From NCBI GenBank assembly GCA_025927765.1, contig JAICKU010000010.1:1-64000 (forward strand): a DNA stretch of 64,000 bases. The letters run 5' to 3'. The notes under the pieces are model-generated. The model ran no database searches, was not told the DNA's origin, and saw nothing but the letters and a program-made list of their open reading frames with translations. This DNA is from Burkholderiales bacterium. Lineage in GTDB: Bacteria > Pseudomonadota > Gammaproteobacteria > Burkholderiales > Casimicrobiaceae. Below are positions 54,382 to 63,786 of this stretch, one piece after another (positions within the stretch are counted from its first letter, which is position 1; every line of letters begins with the position of its first letter). The translations under genes were made by a program, and so were the position numbers.

Positions 54382-56463
54382 ATGCCGTTCATGTACACGG
54401 TCGCGATCGACATCGGGGGCACCTTCACCGACGTGGTGGTGATGGAAGAGGGGTCGGGCAGGACCTTCGCGGGCAAGTCGCTCACCACGCCCGACGACCT
54501 GCAGCGCGGCGTGTTCGACGGCCTGGCGGACGCCGCGGGCCACGTCGGCGTCGAAGTTGCGCAGCTCCTCGAACGCACGGCGCGCATGGTGCACGCGACG
54601 ACGCAATCGAGCAACGCCGTCTTCTCGTTCACCGGCGCGCGCACCGCCGTTCTCGCCACGCGCGGCTTCGGCGACACGCTGCTCATCATGCGTGCGACCG
54701 GTCGCGTCGCCGGCCTCTCGGTCTTCGAGCGTCATCACTCTCGCCTTACGCAGAAGCCGCGCCTGCTCGTCGACGAGCGCGACATCTTCGAAATCCCCGA
54801 GCGCATCGACTACCTCGGGCGTGTCGTCGAGCCGCTCGACGAGGGCGCTGTCCGCGACATCGCGAACAGGATCGCCGAGCGCGGCTACCAGGCCGTCGCC
54901 GTCGCATTGCTCTTTTCGCACAAGAACGCCGCGCACGAGCAGCGCGTGCGCGAGATCCTCGCGCGCGAACTGCCCGGCGTGTACCTGTCGCTGTCATCCG
55001 ACGTCGCGCCCGTGATGGGCGAATACGAGCGGAGCGCCACGGCACTCTTCAACGCGTACGTCGGCCCGGTGATCGACAGCTATGTGCGCCGCCTCGAAGG
55101 CACGCTCCGCGACACGGGGCTCAAGCAGCGCCTGTTGATGATGCAGGCGAACGGCGGCGTCACGACTACCGCGCAAACGGTGCCGATCTTCACGATCGAA
55201 TCGGGCCCGGCCGCCGGTGTCGTCGGCACCGCGCAGATCGCGAAGTCGATGGGGCTCGCGAACGTGATCGCGACCGACGTCGGCGGCACCACGTTCAAGG
55301 TCGCGATCGTCGACAACGGCCGCTGGGGCGAAAGCCGCGAAACCGTTCTCAACCAATACCAACTGCGCCTGCCGATGGTCGACGTCGCGTCGATCGGCGC
55401 CGGCGGCGGCTCGATCGCCTGGGTGGACGGGCGCCGGCTTCGCATCGGTCCGCAGAGCGCGGCCGCGATGCCCGGACCGGCATGCTACGGCCAGGGCGGC
55501 GAAGAGCCCACGGTCACCGACGCCGACCTCGTGCTCGGCTACCTGTCACCCGACCGCTTTCTCGGCGGCCGGATGAAGCTTCATCGCGACCGCGCGGTGG
55601 CCGCGATCGCATCGCGCGTCGCGGGGCCGCTCTTCGACGGCGACACGCTGGCGGCCGCCGCCGGCATTCGCACGGTCATCGACAGCGAGATGGGCGACCT
55701 GATCCGCAAATCCACGCTCGAGCGCGGGCACGATCCGCGCGACTTCGTCGTGTTCGCCTACGGCGGCGCGGGCCCCGTGCACGCCGCCTCGTACGCCGCC
55801 AACGTGGGCGTGCGCAAGATCGTCGTGCCGTTCTTCGCCACCGTGCACTCGGCCTACGGCGCGGCGCGCTCCGACGTCCGTTTCTCGCTCCGCCATTCGC
55901 ATCCGCTCGTGCTGCCCGTCGATCCGGCGATCGTCGAGGAGATCTACGTGGCGATGGAGCGCGATGGGTCGGCGCGTCTTCGCGAAGCGGACGTCCCGCG
56001 CGCGCAGCAACGTCACGAGCGCTGGGTGGAGGCGCGCTATCGCCGCCAGGTGCATCACCTGCGCGTGCCGGCCCCTGCGCGCATCGACGAGGCGGGGCTG
56101 CAGTCGATGATGGCGAACTTCGAGCACGAATACGAGCGCCTGTTCGGCCGTGGGGCGGCGCTGAAGGACGCAGGCGTCGAATTCGTCAACTACGGCGTCG
56201 ACTCGATCGGCCTCGTGCCTTCGCTTCCCACGATCCGCTGGCCCGCCGGCGCCGATGCGTCGCCGCGCACCGAACGCGACACGTGGTGCCCCCGTGCGCG
56301 CGCGCTCGTGGCGACGCCGGTTTACGAAGGCCCGGCGCTTCCCGCGCATGCCCAGGTAGACGGTCCCGCGATCATCGAGCATCCGGGGACCACGATCGTC
56401 GTGCTCGCGGGCCAGCGCGCCACGATCGACGAGCACCGTCACACGCACATCGATCTCGAGTGA
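54382..56463 (+). CDS. Hydantoinase/oxoprolinase subunit A (HyuA)
   Basis: 693 residues (ATG at 54382; a second ATG at 54391 is equally possible). The ASKHA-type ATP-binding start is TVAIDIGGTFTDVVVME; later blocks are HATTQSSNAVFSFTGARTAVLATRGFGDTL, ATDVGGTTFKVAIVDNG and FAYGGAGPVHAASYAANVG. With HyuB, ten bases downstream, it forms an ATP-dependent hydrolase of cyclic amides such as hydantoins, 5-oxoproline or N-methylhydantoin. A few acetone-carboxylase-like relatives exist, so the exact substrate is open. A promoter-like element lies just upstream. Confidence 0.93.
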   Translation: MPFMYTVAIDIGGTFTDVVVMEEGSGRTFAGKSLTTPDDLQRGVFDGLADAAGHVGVEVAQLLERTARMVHATTQSSNAVFSFTGARTAVLATRGFGDTLLIMRATGRVAGLSVFERHHSRLTQKPRLLVDERDIFEIPERIDYLGRVVEPLDEGAVRDIANRIAERGYQAVAVALLFSHKNAAHEQRVREILARELPGVYLSLSSDVAPVMGEYERSATALFNAYVGPVIDSYVRRLEGTLRDTGLKQRLLMMQANGGVTTTAQTVPIFTIESGPAAGVVGTAQIAKSMGLANVIATDVGGTTFKVAIVDNGRWGESRETVLNQYQLRLPMVDVASIGAGGGSIAWVDGRRLRIGPQSAAAMPGPACYGQGGEEPTVTDADLVLGYLSPDRFLGGRMKLHRDRAVAAIASRVAGPLFDGDTLAAAAGIRTVIDSEMGDLIRKSTLERGHDPRDFVVFAYGGAGPVHAASYAANVGVRKIVVPFFATVHSAYGAARSDVRFSLRHSHPLVLPVDPAIVEEIYVAMERDGSARLREADVPRAQQRHERWVEARYRRQVHHLRVPAPARIDEAGLQSMMANFEHEYERLFGRGAALKDAGVEFVNYGVDSIGLVPSLPTIRWPAGADASPRTERDTWCPRARALVATPVYEGPALPAHAQVDGPAIIEHPGTTIVVLAGQRATIDEHRHTHIDLE

Positions 56464-56473
56464 GCCAACCGAC

Positions 56474-58657
56474 ATGAACCAGCGTCTCCCCCTCGAAGTC
56501 GATCCGGTCACGTTCGAGGTGCTGAACCACCGGCTCCTGTCGATCACCGAGGAGATGGGCATTCAGTACATGCGCTGCTCGGGCTCGAACGTGCTGATCA
56601 CGGGCAACGACGCTGCCACCGCCATCATGATGCCCGACGGCGCGCTCGTATCGGTCGGTCCCTACATCGTCACGCAGGGCAACGTGCTGCCGCTGATCGT
56701 CGAGAGTACGCAGCGGTTGACGCACGCGTCCACAGGCATACGCGAAGGCGACATCTTCATCTGCAACGACCCGTACCTCGGCGCCATCCACCATCCCGAT
56801 TTCGCGACGGTGGCACCGGTGTTCCACGAAGGCGAGCTCGTCGCGTGGGTCGGCGCGTCGGGCCATCAACTCGATACCGGCGGCATGGATCCCGGCGGGT
56901 TCGCCATCAAGGCGGTCGACACGCATCAGGAAGGCCTGCGCATGCCGCCGGTCAAGCTCGTCGACGCCGGCAACGTGCGCGAGGACGTGCTTGCCTGGAT
57001 CATGAACCAGGTGCGCGATCCGCTCGTGGGCCTCGACGTGCGCGGCCAGATCGCGGCTTTGAACGGCGGGCGCGCCGCCCTCGCGCAGTTGATCGCGCAT
57101 TCCGGCATCGACGCGGTGAAGGCGGTGATGAACGGCGTGATCGCGCACGCGCGCGAGAAGCTCTCGCAGCGCCTCGCCGAACTGCCTGACGGGCAATGGC
57201 GGGAGACGCAGTACATCGACCACGACGGCCATCGATCGAACATTCATCAGGTCGTCTGCACGCTCACCAAGCGCAAGGATCGGCTCACGTTCGACTTCAC
57301 CGGCACGAGCCCGAACGCGCGCGGCCTGATCAACTCGACCTACTCGGGATTGCAGGCCGCGGTGCTTTCGTCGATGTACATCAACCTGTGCTGGGACATT
57401 CCGTGGAATCGCGGTGTGCGCGACTGCCTCGACATCGTCACCGAGCCCGGCACCGTGAACAACTGCGCGTACCCGGCGCCCTGCGCGATGGCGACGATCT
57501 CCGCGGTGATCGTCACGATCGACGTCACGTGGCGCTGCCTGTCGCACATGCTGCTCGCAAGCGAGAAGTACCGCGAGCAGACGATGGCCGTGTGGTCGGG
57601 AACGTCGATGGCGCCGATCTTCGCAGGGACGAGCCAGCACGGTTTCCCGTTCGCGGCCACCGAGATGAGCCACTTCGGTGGCGGCGGCGGGGCGCGCACG
57701 TATGCCGACGGCGTCGACACCGCGGGGATCGTGTTCAACACGACGCCCAACATGCCGAACATCGAAGACCAGGAAGCCGAGTATCCGGTGCTCTACCTGT
57801 TCAGGCGGCATCTGCAGGATTCCGGCGGACCGGGACGCTTTCGCGGCGGGCGCTCGGGCGAACTCGCATACACGATGTACGACGCGCCGAACGATCACCT
57901 CGAGGGCCTGTTTGCCGGCACGGGTGCAGAAATGCCGAATGCCATCGGCCTCGCCGGCGGCATGCCCGGCGCAGCGATTCGCGTCGCACGCGTCGTCGAT
58001 ACCGACCTCCCGAAGCGGATGGCCGAAGGCGCGTCGCTGCCGGACAGCCTCGACGCGATCGCGGGCCGTCGCGAGATCCTGTGCTGCAAGCACGTGCGCA
58101 CGCCGCTCGCGCGCGGCGACGTCTGGTATCACAGCTGGCAGGCGGGCGGCGGCTTCGGCGACCCGCTGCTCCGCGAGCCGGAGCGCGTCGCGGAAGACGT
58201 GGCGCGCCGTGCGGTTTCGCTCGACGCCGCGCGCGGCATCTATGGCGTCGCGTTGACCGCAAAGGGCGAGGTCGACCGCAAGGCGACGCACACGCTCCGC
58301 GAGCGTCTTCGCCGGGAACGCGTCGATCGGCTGGCGGCGCCGCATGCGAGTGGAAGCTTCGTGATGCGCGGCCGCGGCGAGCATCGCTACGGCGCGATCC
58401 GCGCGGATTTCGCGCGCGGCGAAATTGCCTGCGAGCATTGCGGCACCGCGCTCGGGGCAGCGGGCAGCGACCTCCTGCCGTCGCTCGGCGAATTCACGAC
58501 GCCGCTGCGCGCAGCGGGTGCGGTGCGCGGCGAAGACTACGACGAACATCGCTTCGCATTGCGTCACCTGTGCTGCCCGCACTGCGGTAATCTCTTCGAC
58601 GTGCAGGTGGCGCTCGACGGCGTGTCGCGGCCGCACGTCGCATTCGACTTCAGCTAG
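56474..58657 (+). CDS. Hydantoinase/oxoprolinase subunit B (HyuB) with C-terminal zinc-ribbon-like tail
   Basis: 727 residues, longer than common HyuB (about 500-600). The core contains RCSGSNVLITGNDAATAIMMPDG, ICNDPYLGAIHHPDFATVAPVFHEGELVAWVGASGHQLDTGGMDPGGF and the Gly-rich GGPGRFRGGRSGE. After about residue 600 comes a C-terminal domain with C653-x-x-C656 and C700-C701-x-x-C704 (ACEHCG and CCPHCG), which would bind zinc like the small gamma subunit of acetone carboxylase. Catalysis is with HyuA on a cyclic amide or related compound. It ends 24 bases before the FAH gene. Confidence 0.9.
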   Translation: MNQRLPLEVDPVTFEVLNHRLLSITEEMGIQYMRCSGSNVLITGNDAATAIMMPDGALVSVGPYIVTQGNVLPLIVESTQRLTHASTGIREGDIFICNDPYLGAIHHPDFATVAPVFHEGELVAWVGASGHQLDTGGMDPGGFAIKAVDTHQEGLRMPPVKLVDAGNVREDVLAWIMNQVRDPLVGLDVRGQIAALNGGRAALAQLIAHSGIDAVKAVMNGVIAHAREKLSQRLAELPDGQWRETQYIDHDGHRSNIHQVVCTLTKRKDRLTFDFTGTSPNARGLINSTYSGLQAAVLSSMYINLCWDIPWNRGVRDCLDIVTEPGTVNNCAYPAPCAMATISAVIVTIDVTWRCLSHMLLASEKYREQTMAVWSGTSMAPIFAGTSQHGFPFAATEMSHFGGGGGARTYADGVDTAGIVFNTTPNMPNIEDQEAEYPVLYLFRRHLQDSGGPGRFRGGRSGELAYTMYDAPNDHLEGLFAGTGAEMPNAIGLAGGMPGAAIRVARVVDTDLPKRMAEGASLPDSLDAIAGRREILCCKHVRTPLARGDVWYHSWQAGGGFGDPLLREPERVAEDVARRAVSLDAARGIYGVALTAKGEVDRKATHTLRERLRRERVDRLAAPHASGSFVMRGRGEHRYGAIRADFARGEIACEHCGTALGAAGSDLLPSLGEFTTPLRAAGAVRGEDYDEHRFALRHLCCPHCGNLFDVQVALDGVSRPHVAFDFS

Positions 58658-58681
58658 AACGCGCAGCGTCAGGGGGACGCC

Positions 58682-59533
58682 ATGCAGCTCGTCAGATTTG
58701 CGCTCGCCGCCGGGAATGCGCCCCGCATCGGCATTCATGTCGACGGCTTCGTGCACGACGTCACCGATCGTTATCCGACGATCACGTCGTTCGTCGCCGC
58801 GCATCCCGACGGCTGGACGGCCGCCGACGTGCAGCGCGGCAACTCGCATCGACTCGAGGACGTCGAACTGCTGCCTCCGATCGACGATGCATCCACGCTT
58901 TGGCTGGTGGGTGCGAACTACCGCAAGCACGCCGACGAAGCGGGGCTGTCGGTTCCCAGGACGCCGGTGTTCTTCGACAAGCCCGCGTCCGCACTCGTCG
59001 CGCACGGCAAGCCGATCGAGCTGCCGCCGATCTCGCAGGAGATGGACTACGAGGGCGAGCTCGCCGTCGTGCTCGGCCGCCGCGCCAGGCGCGTCACGCG
59101 CGAAGAGGCGCGGCACTGCGTGTGCGGCTACACGATCGTCAACGACGTCACCGCGCGCGACCTGCAGTGGGTGGAGCTCGGCAAGAACCGCATCGTCGAC
59201 TGGTTCAGCTCGAAGTCGCTCGACGCGAGCACGCCCGTCGGGCCCTGGATCGCGCCGGCCAGCGCCGCGGGAGACCCGCACGCGCTGCACCTCCAGACGA
59301 CGCTGAACGGCGAAGTGATGCAGGACAGCGACACGTCGCTGATGGTGTTCAAGGTGTGGGACCTGATCGAATACGCGAGCGCGCGCGTCACGCTCCAGCC
59401 GGGCGACGTCATTTCCACCGGAACGCCGTACGGGGTGGGCGGATTCCGCAAGATCTTCCTGAAGCCCGGCGACAGGCTGCGCATCGAGATCGAAGGCGTG
59501 GGCGTGCTCGAAAACGACGTGCGGAACGGCTGA
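58682..59533 (+). CDS. Fumarylacetoacetate hydrolase (FAH) family protein
   Basis: 283 residues. N-terminal FAH-specific segment, then catalytic core: LVGANYRKHADEAG, PVFFDKPASALVAHGKPIELPPISQEMDYEGELAVVLGRRARRVT, GYTIVNDVTARDLQ, and GDVISTGTPYGVGGFRKIFLKPGD. The Glu/Glu/Asp metal triad is in MDYEGE and the downstream VNDVTARD. Members hydrolyse C-C bonds of acylpyruvates or decarboxylate oxaloacetate-like acids. Following HyuAB it probably processes the opened ring product. Confidence 0.92.
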   Translation: MQLVRFALAAGNAPRIGIHVDGFVHDVTDRYPTITSFVAAHPDGWTAADVQRGNSHRLEDVELLPPIDDASTLWLVGANYRKHADEAGLSVPRTPVFFDKPASALVAHGKPIELPPISQEMDYEGELAVVLGRRARRVTREEARHCVCGYTIVNDVTARDLQWVELGKNRIVDWFSSKSLDASTPVGPWIAPASAAGDPHALHLQTTLNGEVMQDSDTSLMVFKVWDLIEYASARVTLQPGDVISTGTPYGVGGFRKIFLKPGDRLRIEIEGVGVLENDVRNG

Positions 59534-59535
59534 CG

Positions 59536-60192
59536 ATGCGCGAAGCGAACGGCGTGGGCGAGACGAAGCCGGTGAAGCGCAAGAAGCGCGCGGCCGCGGC
59601 GCCGCCCGGCGACGAGGCCGGGCACGATCGCAGCGACGTGGGCCGCTCGCTCGGCCCGATGATCCGCCGCACGCGCAAGCGCCACCAATTCACGCTGCAG
59701 CAGCTCGCCGATCGCACCGACCTTTCCGTCAGCTACATCAGCCAGATCGAGCGCAACCTGCTCACGCCAACGGTCGCGACGCTGAAGCGCATCGCGAGCG
59801 CGCTCGACATCCCCGCAGGCAAGCTGATGTTCGCCGAAGCGGGCTCGGCCAAAAGCCGTGTCGCGGTGCTGCGCCGCGGGCATCGCAAGCACGTGCGCTT
59901 TCCGCAATCGAGCATCAGCTACGAGTTGCTGACCCCCGACCTGATGCGTCGCGTCTCCGCGCTGTGGCTCGTCGCGAACCCCGGCGCGGAAGGCGGCCCG
60001 GCGCTCACGCACGAGGGCGAGGACATCGTGATCGTGCTCTCGGGCGAATTGAGCGTCGACGTCGCCGGCACCTGGCACGACCTGAAAGCCGGCGACAGCA
60101 TCTATTTCAGCAGCGAGCTCTCGCACCGCTGGCGCAATCGCCGCAAGCAGGCGGCGCAGGCAATCTGGATCAGCTCTCCCCCGTATTTCTGA
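59536..60192 (+). CDS. XRE-family regulator with cupin sensor domain
   Basis: 218 residues beginning 2 bases after the FAH stop. A basic linker (PVKRKKRAAAAPP) leads to an XRE helix-turn-helix (LGPMIRRTRKRHQFTLQQLADRTDLSVSYISQIERNLLTPTVATLKRIASALDIPAGKLMF). A C-terminal cupin_2 fold follows (ALTHEGEDIVIVLSGELSVDVAGTWHDLKAGDSIYFSSELSHRWRN). Such regulators bind a small metabolite in the cupin and repress the operon they lie in. Its internal position between hydrolases and importer suggests control of the whole block. Confidence 0.92.
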   Translation: MREANGVGETKPVKRKKRAAAAPPGDEAGHDRSDVGRSLGPMIRRTRKRHQFTLQQLADRTDLSVSYISQIERNLLTPTVATLKRIASALDIPAGKLMFAEAGSAKSRVAVLRRGHRKHVRFPQSSISYELLTPDLMRRVSALWLVANPGAEGGPALTHEGEDIVIVLSGELSVDVAGTWHDLKAGDSIYFSSELSHRWRNRRKQAAQAIWISSPPYF

Positions 60193-60196
60193 CCTC

Positions 60197-60994
60197 ATGA
60201 GGGCAAGCGCGGACATCGGACTCAAGCGCTTGCGCGGCGCGTCGTGGCTCGGCCGCGTGCAGCCCGCGGTCGGACCGCTGCTGTTGCTCGCGATCTGGTG
60301 GCTCGCCGCGCTGACCGGACTGCTGAATACACGGCTGATTCCCGGGCCGGGCCCGACGTTCGCCACCACATGGCAGGCGCTCGTGCACGGCACGATGTCG
60401 CACGACCTCGCACGCACGCTGATGCGCGTGCTGTACGCGTTCGCGATCGCCGCGGGCTTCGGCGTGCCGCTCGGCATCCTGATCGGCGCGAACGAGCGCG
60501 TCTATCGCAGCGTCGAGTTCCTGATCGATTTCTTCCGCTCGACGCCGTCGACGGCGCTGTTCCCGCTGTTCATGCTGATGTTCGGCCTGGGCGAGGAAAG
60601 CAAGGTGGGGCTTGCCGCCTTCGCCGCGTTCCTGATCATCGTCTTCAACGTGGCCTACGGCGTGCTGAATGCGCGCAAGACGCGCATCCTCGCCGCTCGT
60701 TCGATGGGCGCGTCGAGGCTGCGCATCTTCGGCGACGTGATCTTCCTCGAAACGCTGCCGCAGACGTTCGTGGGCTTGCGTGCGGGCGTGTCGATCGCGC
60801 TCGTGGTCGTGGTCGTCGCCGAAATGTTCATCGGCGGCACCGACGGCATGGGCCATCGGATCATCGAGGACCAGTACTCGTACAACCTGAAGGACATGTA
60901 TGGATCGTTGCTCGTGTCGGGCGCCGTGGGCTACGGGCTCAACTACATGTTCCTGCTGATCGAGCGCTATTTCGTCCATTGGGCAGGACGCTGA
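60197..60994 (+). CDS. ABC importer permease (NitT/TauT type)
   Basis: 265 residues, 4 bases after the regulator stop. Six helices with the conserved region RSMGASRLRIFGDVIFLETLPQTFVGLRAGVSIALVVVVVAEMF and the preceding DFFRSTPSTALFPLFMLMFGLG. Unlike the importer at 44-46 kb, this system has a single permease gene and so probably a homodimer. It works with the ATPase and binding protein immediately downstream. Confidence 0.92.
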   Translation: MRASADIGLKRLRGASWLGRVQPAVGPLLLLAIWWLAALTGLLNTRLIPGPGPTFATTWQALVHGTMSHDLARTLMRVLYAFAIAAGFGVPLGILIGANERVYRSVEFLIDFFRSTPSTALFPLFMLMFGLGEESKVGLAAFAAFLIIVFNVAYGVLNARKTRILAARSMGASRLRIFGDVIFLETLPQTFVGLRAGVSIALVVVVVAEMFIGGTDGMGHRIIEDQYSYNLKDMYGSLLVSGAVGYGLNYMFLLIERYFVHWAGR

Positions 60995-60996
60995 CC

Positions 60997-61830
60997 ATGA
61001 ACCAGGAGGCGCTCCAGCGCGTACCGACGACCATGCGCGTGGTCGATGCGCCGCGCGCGAGCGACGCCGTGCCGCGGGGCGTCGAAATCCGCGGACTGAC
61101 CAAGGAGTTCGCCGGCGGCTACATCTACCGCAACTTCGACCTCGACCTTCGCGACGGCGAGTTCGTCTCGATCTTCGGCCCGAACGGCTGCGGCAAGAGC
61201 ACGCTCATCAACGTGATCTCCGGCCTGATGCCGATGGACGGCGGCGCCGTGATGTTCAAGGGCAAGCCGATCGCCGAGACGAAGCTGTCCTACGTGTTCC
61301 AGAATTATCGCGACGCGCTGTTTCCGTGGATGCGGGCGCTCGGCAACATCCAGTACCCGCTGAAGCTGCTCGGACTCGACAAGAAGACGCGCGACCGCCG
61401 CGTCGAGGCGCTGCTCGCCGAATTCGACATCCGGATCGACCTTCACCGCTATCCGTACGAGCTCTCCGGCGGACAGCAGCAGACGATCTCGATCCTGCGC
61501 GCGCTCATCACCGACCCCGAGATCCTGTTCCTCGACGAGCCGTTCTCCGCGCTCGACTACGAGATGACACTCTTCATGCGCGAGCGCCTGCAGCACGTGT
61601 TCATGAAGCGCCGCAACACGATGATTTTCGTTTCGCACGATCTCGAGGAGGCCGTGCAGCTCGCCGACCGCGTGCTGTTGCTCACGCGGCCCCCGACGCG
61701 CGTGGCAGAAATGGTGCCGGTCGACCTGCCTTGGCCGCGCGACGCGAAGAGTCTTTCCAATGCCGAGTTCGTGGCCATCAAGAGCCACTGCCTCGACGTG
61801 TTCAGCCGCGAGGTAGGTCGCGGCCCGTGA
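60997..61830 (+). CDS. ABC importer ATPase (NitT/TauT type)
   Basis: 277 residues, 2 bases after the permease. Walker A GPNGCGKSTLINVISG, Q-loop FQNYRDALFPWM, signature LSGGQQQTISILRAL, Walker B LFLDEPFSALDYE, switch His VSHDLEEAV. About 30 residues precede the ATPase core, a little longer than usual. It energises the NitT-type permease. Confidence 0.93.
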   Translation: MNQEALQRVPTTMRVVDAPRASDAVPRGVEIRGLTKEFAGGYIYRNFDLDLRDGEFVSIFGPNGCGKSTLINVISGLMPMDGGAVMFKGKPIAETKLSYVFQNYRDALFPWMRALGNIQYPLKLLGLDKKTRDRRVEALLAEFDIRIDLHRYPYELSGGQQQTISILRALITDPEILFLDEPFSALDYEMTLFMRERLQHVFMKRRNTMIFVSHDLEEAVQLADRVLLLTRPPTRVAEMVPVDLPWPRDAKSLSNAEFVAIKSHCLDVFSREVGRGP

Positions 61831-61861
61831 ACGACCCCGTTGCTTCCCCAAGGAGGAGTCC

Positions 61862-62866
61862 ATGCATTCGATAGTCGCACCAGCATCTGCGATGGTTCGC
61901 CGCGCGCTCATGACGGCAGCGGTCGGCGTTGCCACGCTCGCCTTTGCCTCCGTTGCGCAGGCGGAAAAGGTGGTCATGGCGTGGGTGCCCGCCATCGACG
62001 CGTTGCCGTACATGGTGGCGCTCGAGGAGAAGGCGTTCGAGAAGCAGGGCATCGAGGTCGTCGACCAGCGGTTGTCGTCGGCCACGGGACTCGTCGACGC
62101 GCTGATCGCGGATCGCGCGCAGGTGGGCCCGTACGGGACCGCGCCGGGCATCGCGATGGTCGCCGAATCGCAGCATCCCGGGACGCTCAAGATCTTCGGG
62201 CTGTCGGGCGGCGAAGCCGATACGCCGTACGTCAACAGCACGCTGCTCGTGAAGAAGGGCAGCTCGATCAAGTCGCTCGCCGATCTCAAGGGCAAGAAGC
62301 TCGGCCGCAACCCCGGCATCCAGTGGAAGACGAACGTCCTCTACATCCTGAACGCGATGCACATGAAGGAGAGCGACGTCCAGCAGGTCGAGCTGCCGTT
62401 CCCGCTGCAGGTGCCGGCGCTGCTCGCGGGCACCGTCGATGCGACGATCACCATCGACCCGTTCGCCGCGACGGCGCTCGCGACCGGCGACGCGGAGGCC
62501 GCGGTCGTGAATGTCGGCGCGAAGTACGTCGCGAACCCGTGGTTCGGCGGCTGCGCGGTGATGACCACCAAGTTCGTCAACGAGCATCCCGACACCGCTC
62601 GCAAGATCATGCTCGTGCTGCGCGACATCACCAAGCGCATCGAAGGCGACTTCGACAAGTACAAGCCGTTGCTCGTGAAGTATGCCGGCATTCCCGAGAA
62701 CGCGCTGCCGTACGTGCGACCGATGCTGTTCCGCAACGACGAGCAGATCGACGCGCGCGACATCGGTGCGATGCAGAAGGTGTTCGACATGTACTACAAG
62801 GAAGGCGCGCTCGGCACGCACATCGATTTCAAGACGAAGGTGATCCGCCTCTCCGACCTGAAGTGA
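61862..62866 (+). CDS. ABC importer substrate-binding protein (NitT/TauT type)
   Basis: 334 residues; AAGGAGG lies just upstream of the ATG. A Sec-type signal peptide (RRALMTAAVGVATLAFASVAQAEK) is followed by an NMT1/SsuA-like fold: VVMAWVPAIDALPYMVALEEKAFEKQGIEVV, DALIADRAQVGPYGTAPGIAM, DLKGKKLGRNPGIQWKTNVLYILNA. It binds the ligand for the transporter encoded upstream. By context this is the compound opened by HyuAB. Confidence 0.92.
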   Translation: MHSIVAPASAMVRRALMTAAVGVATLAFASVAQAEKVVMAWVPAIDALPYMVALEEKAFEKQGIEVVDQRLSSATGLVDALIADRAQVGPYGTAPGIAMVAESQHPGTLKIFGLSGGEADTPYVNSTLLVKKGSSIKSLADLKGKKLGRNPGIQWKTNVLYILNAMHMKESDVQQVELPFPLQVPALLAGTVDATITIDPFAATALATGDAEAAVVNVGAKYVANPWFGGCAVMTTKFVNEHPDTARKIMLVLRDITKRIEGDFDKYKPLLVKYAGIPENALPYVRPMLFRNDEQIDARDIGAMQKVFDMYYKEGALGTHIDFKTKVIRLSDLK

Positions 62867-63786
62867 GGCTGATCGTCTTCCCGGGCGGGTTCAACTGGCC
62901 CGTCTGGGTGGCGCAGGAGCAGGACTTGTTCGTGCGGCGCGGCGTCGACGTCGACGTCGTGCCCACGCCGGGCTCGGTCCATCAGTGGAGGTCGCTCGCG
63001 CACGGCGAGGCCGACGCCGCGATCACGCTGATGGACAACGTGATCGCGTATCGCGAGGGGCAGGGCGAGGCGCCACTCGACGTCCCCGACGCCGTCGCGG
63101 TGATGGGATTCGACACGCGCGTGATGCCGTCGCTCGTGACGTCGCCGTCGATCACGACGTACGACGATCTGCGCGGGGAGACGCTCGCGGTGGACGCGGT
63201 GAAGACGGGAAACGCGCTCGTGCTGATGGGCATGCTCGATCGCGCGGGCCTCGCACCCGGCGACTATGCGTTCGCGCGTGCCGGCGGCGTCGCGCAGCGC
63301 TTCGACGCGATGCTGCGCGGCGAGTACGCGGGCGGGCTCTTCAATTCGCCGTTCGACGGCATGCTTCGCGATCGTGGCTTCAACGTGCTCGATTCGGCCG
63401 GCAGCCTGCTCGATCGATTCCAGGCGCACGTCGTCGCCGTGCGGCGCGAATGGGCCGCGGCCCGTCGCGCGCAACTGGGGGGCTTCATCCGGGCGCTGCT
63501 CGACGCCCTGGCATGGCTGTACGAACCGGGGAATCGCAGCGCCGCATATGCGGTCTATGCGCGACGCATGCCGGGCACGTCGGAAGGCGAGGCGGAAGCC
63601 GCCTATGCACTGCTGTTCGATCCGCACACCGGCTTTCCGCGCAACGGCGAGCTCGATCTCGACGGCGTGCGCGAGGTGATTGCGCTGCGCGCGCGGTACG
63701 GCGAGCCGGCCAAGGTGCTGGGCGGCGTCGACGTGTACTGCGATCGCCGCATCCTGACGGAAGCCCTCGCCCGGCGTCAGCGATGA
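62863..63786 (+). CDS. NMT1/THI5-like binding-protein-fold protein without signal peptide
   Basis: 307 residues from a GTG overlapping the previous stop. The fold is that of a NitT/THI5-type binding protein (FPGGFNWPVWVAQEQDLFVRRGVDVDVVPTPGSVHQWRSLAHGEADAAITLMDNVIAY, later YDDLRGETLAVDAVKTGNALVLMGML). The chain begins directly with the first strand (MRLIVFPGG), with no signal peptide. It is therefore probably cytosolic and may sense or hold the imported compound, or act as an enzyme like THI5. It is translationally coupled to the exported binding protein. Confidence 0.85.
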   Translation: MRLIVFPGGFNWPVWVAQEQDLFVRRGVDVDVVPTPGSVHQWRSLAHGEADAAITLMDNVIAYREGQGEAPLDVPDAVAVMGFDTRVMPSLVTSPSITTYDDLRGETLAVDAVKTGNALVLMGMLDRAGLAPGDYAFARAGGVAQRFDAMLRGEYAGGLFNSPFDGMLRDRGFNVLDSAGSLLDRFQAHVVAVRREWAAARRAQLGGFIRALLDALAWLYEPGNRSAAYAVYARRMPGTSEGEAEAAYALLFDPHTGFPRNGELDLDGVREVIALRARYGEPAKVLGGVDVYCDRRILTEALARRQR

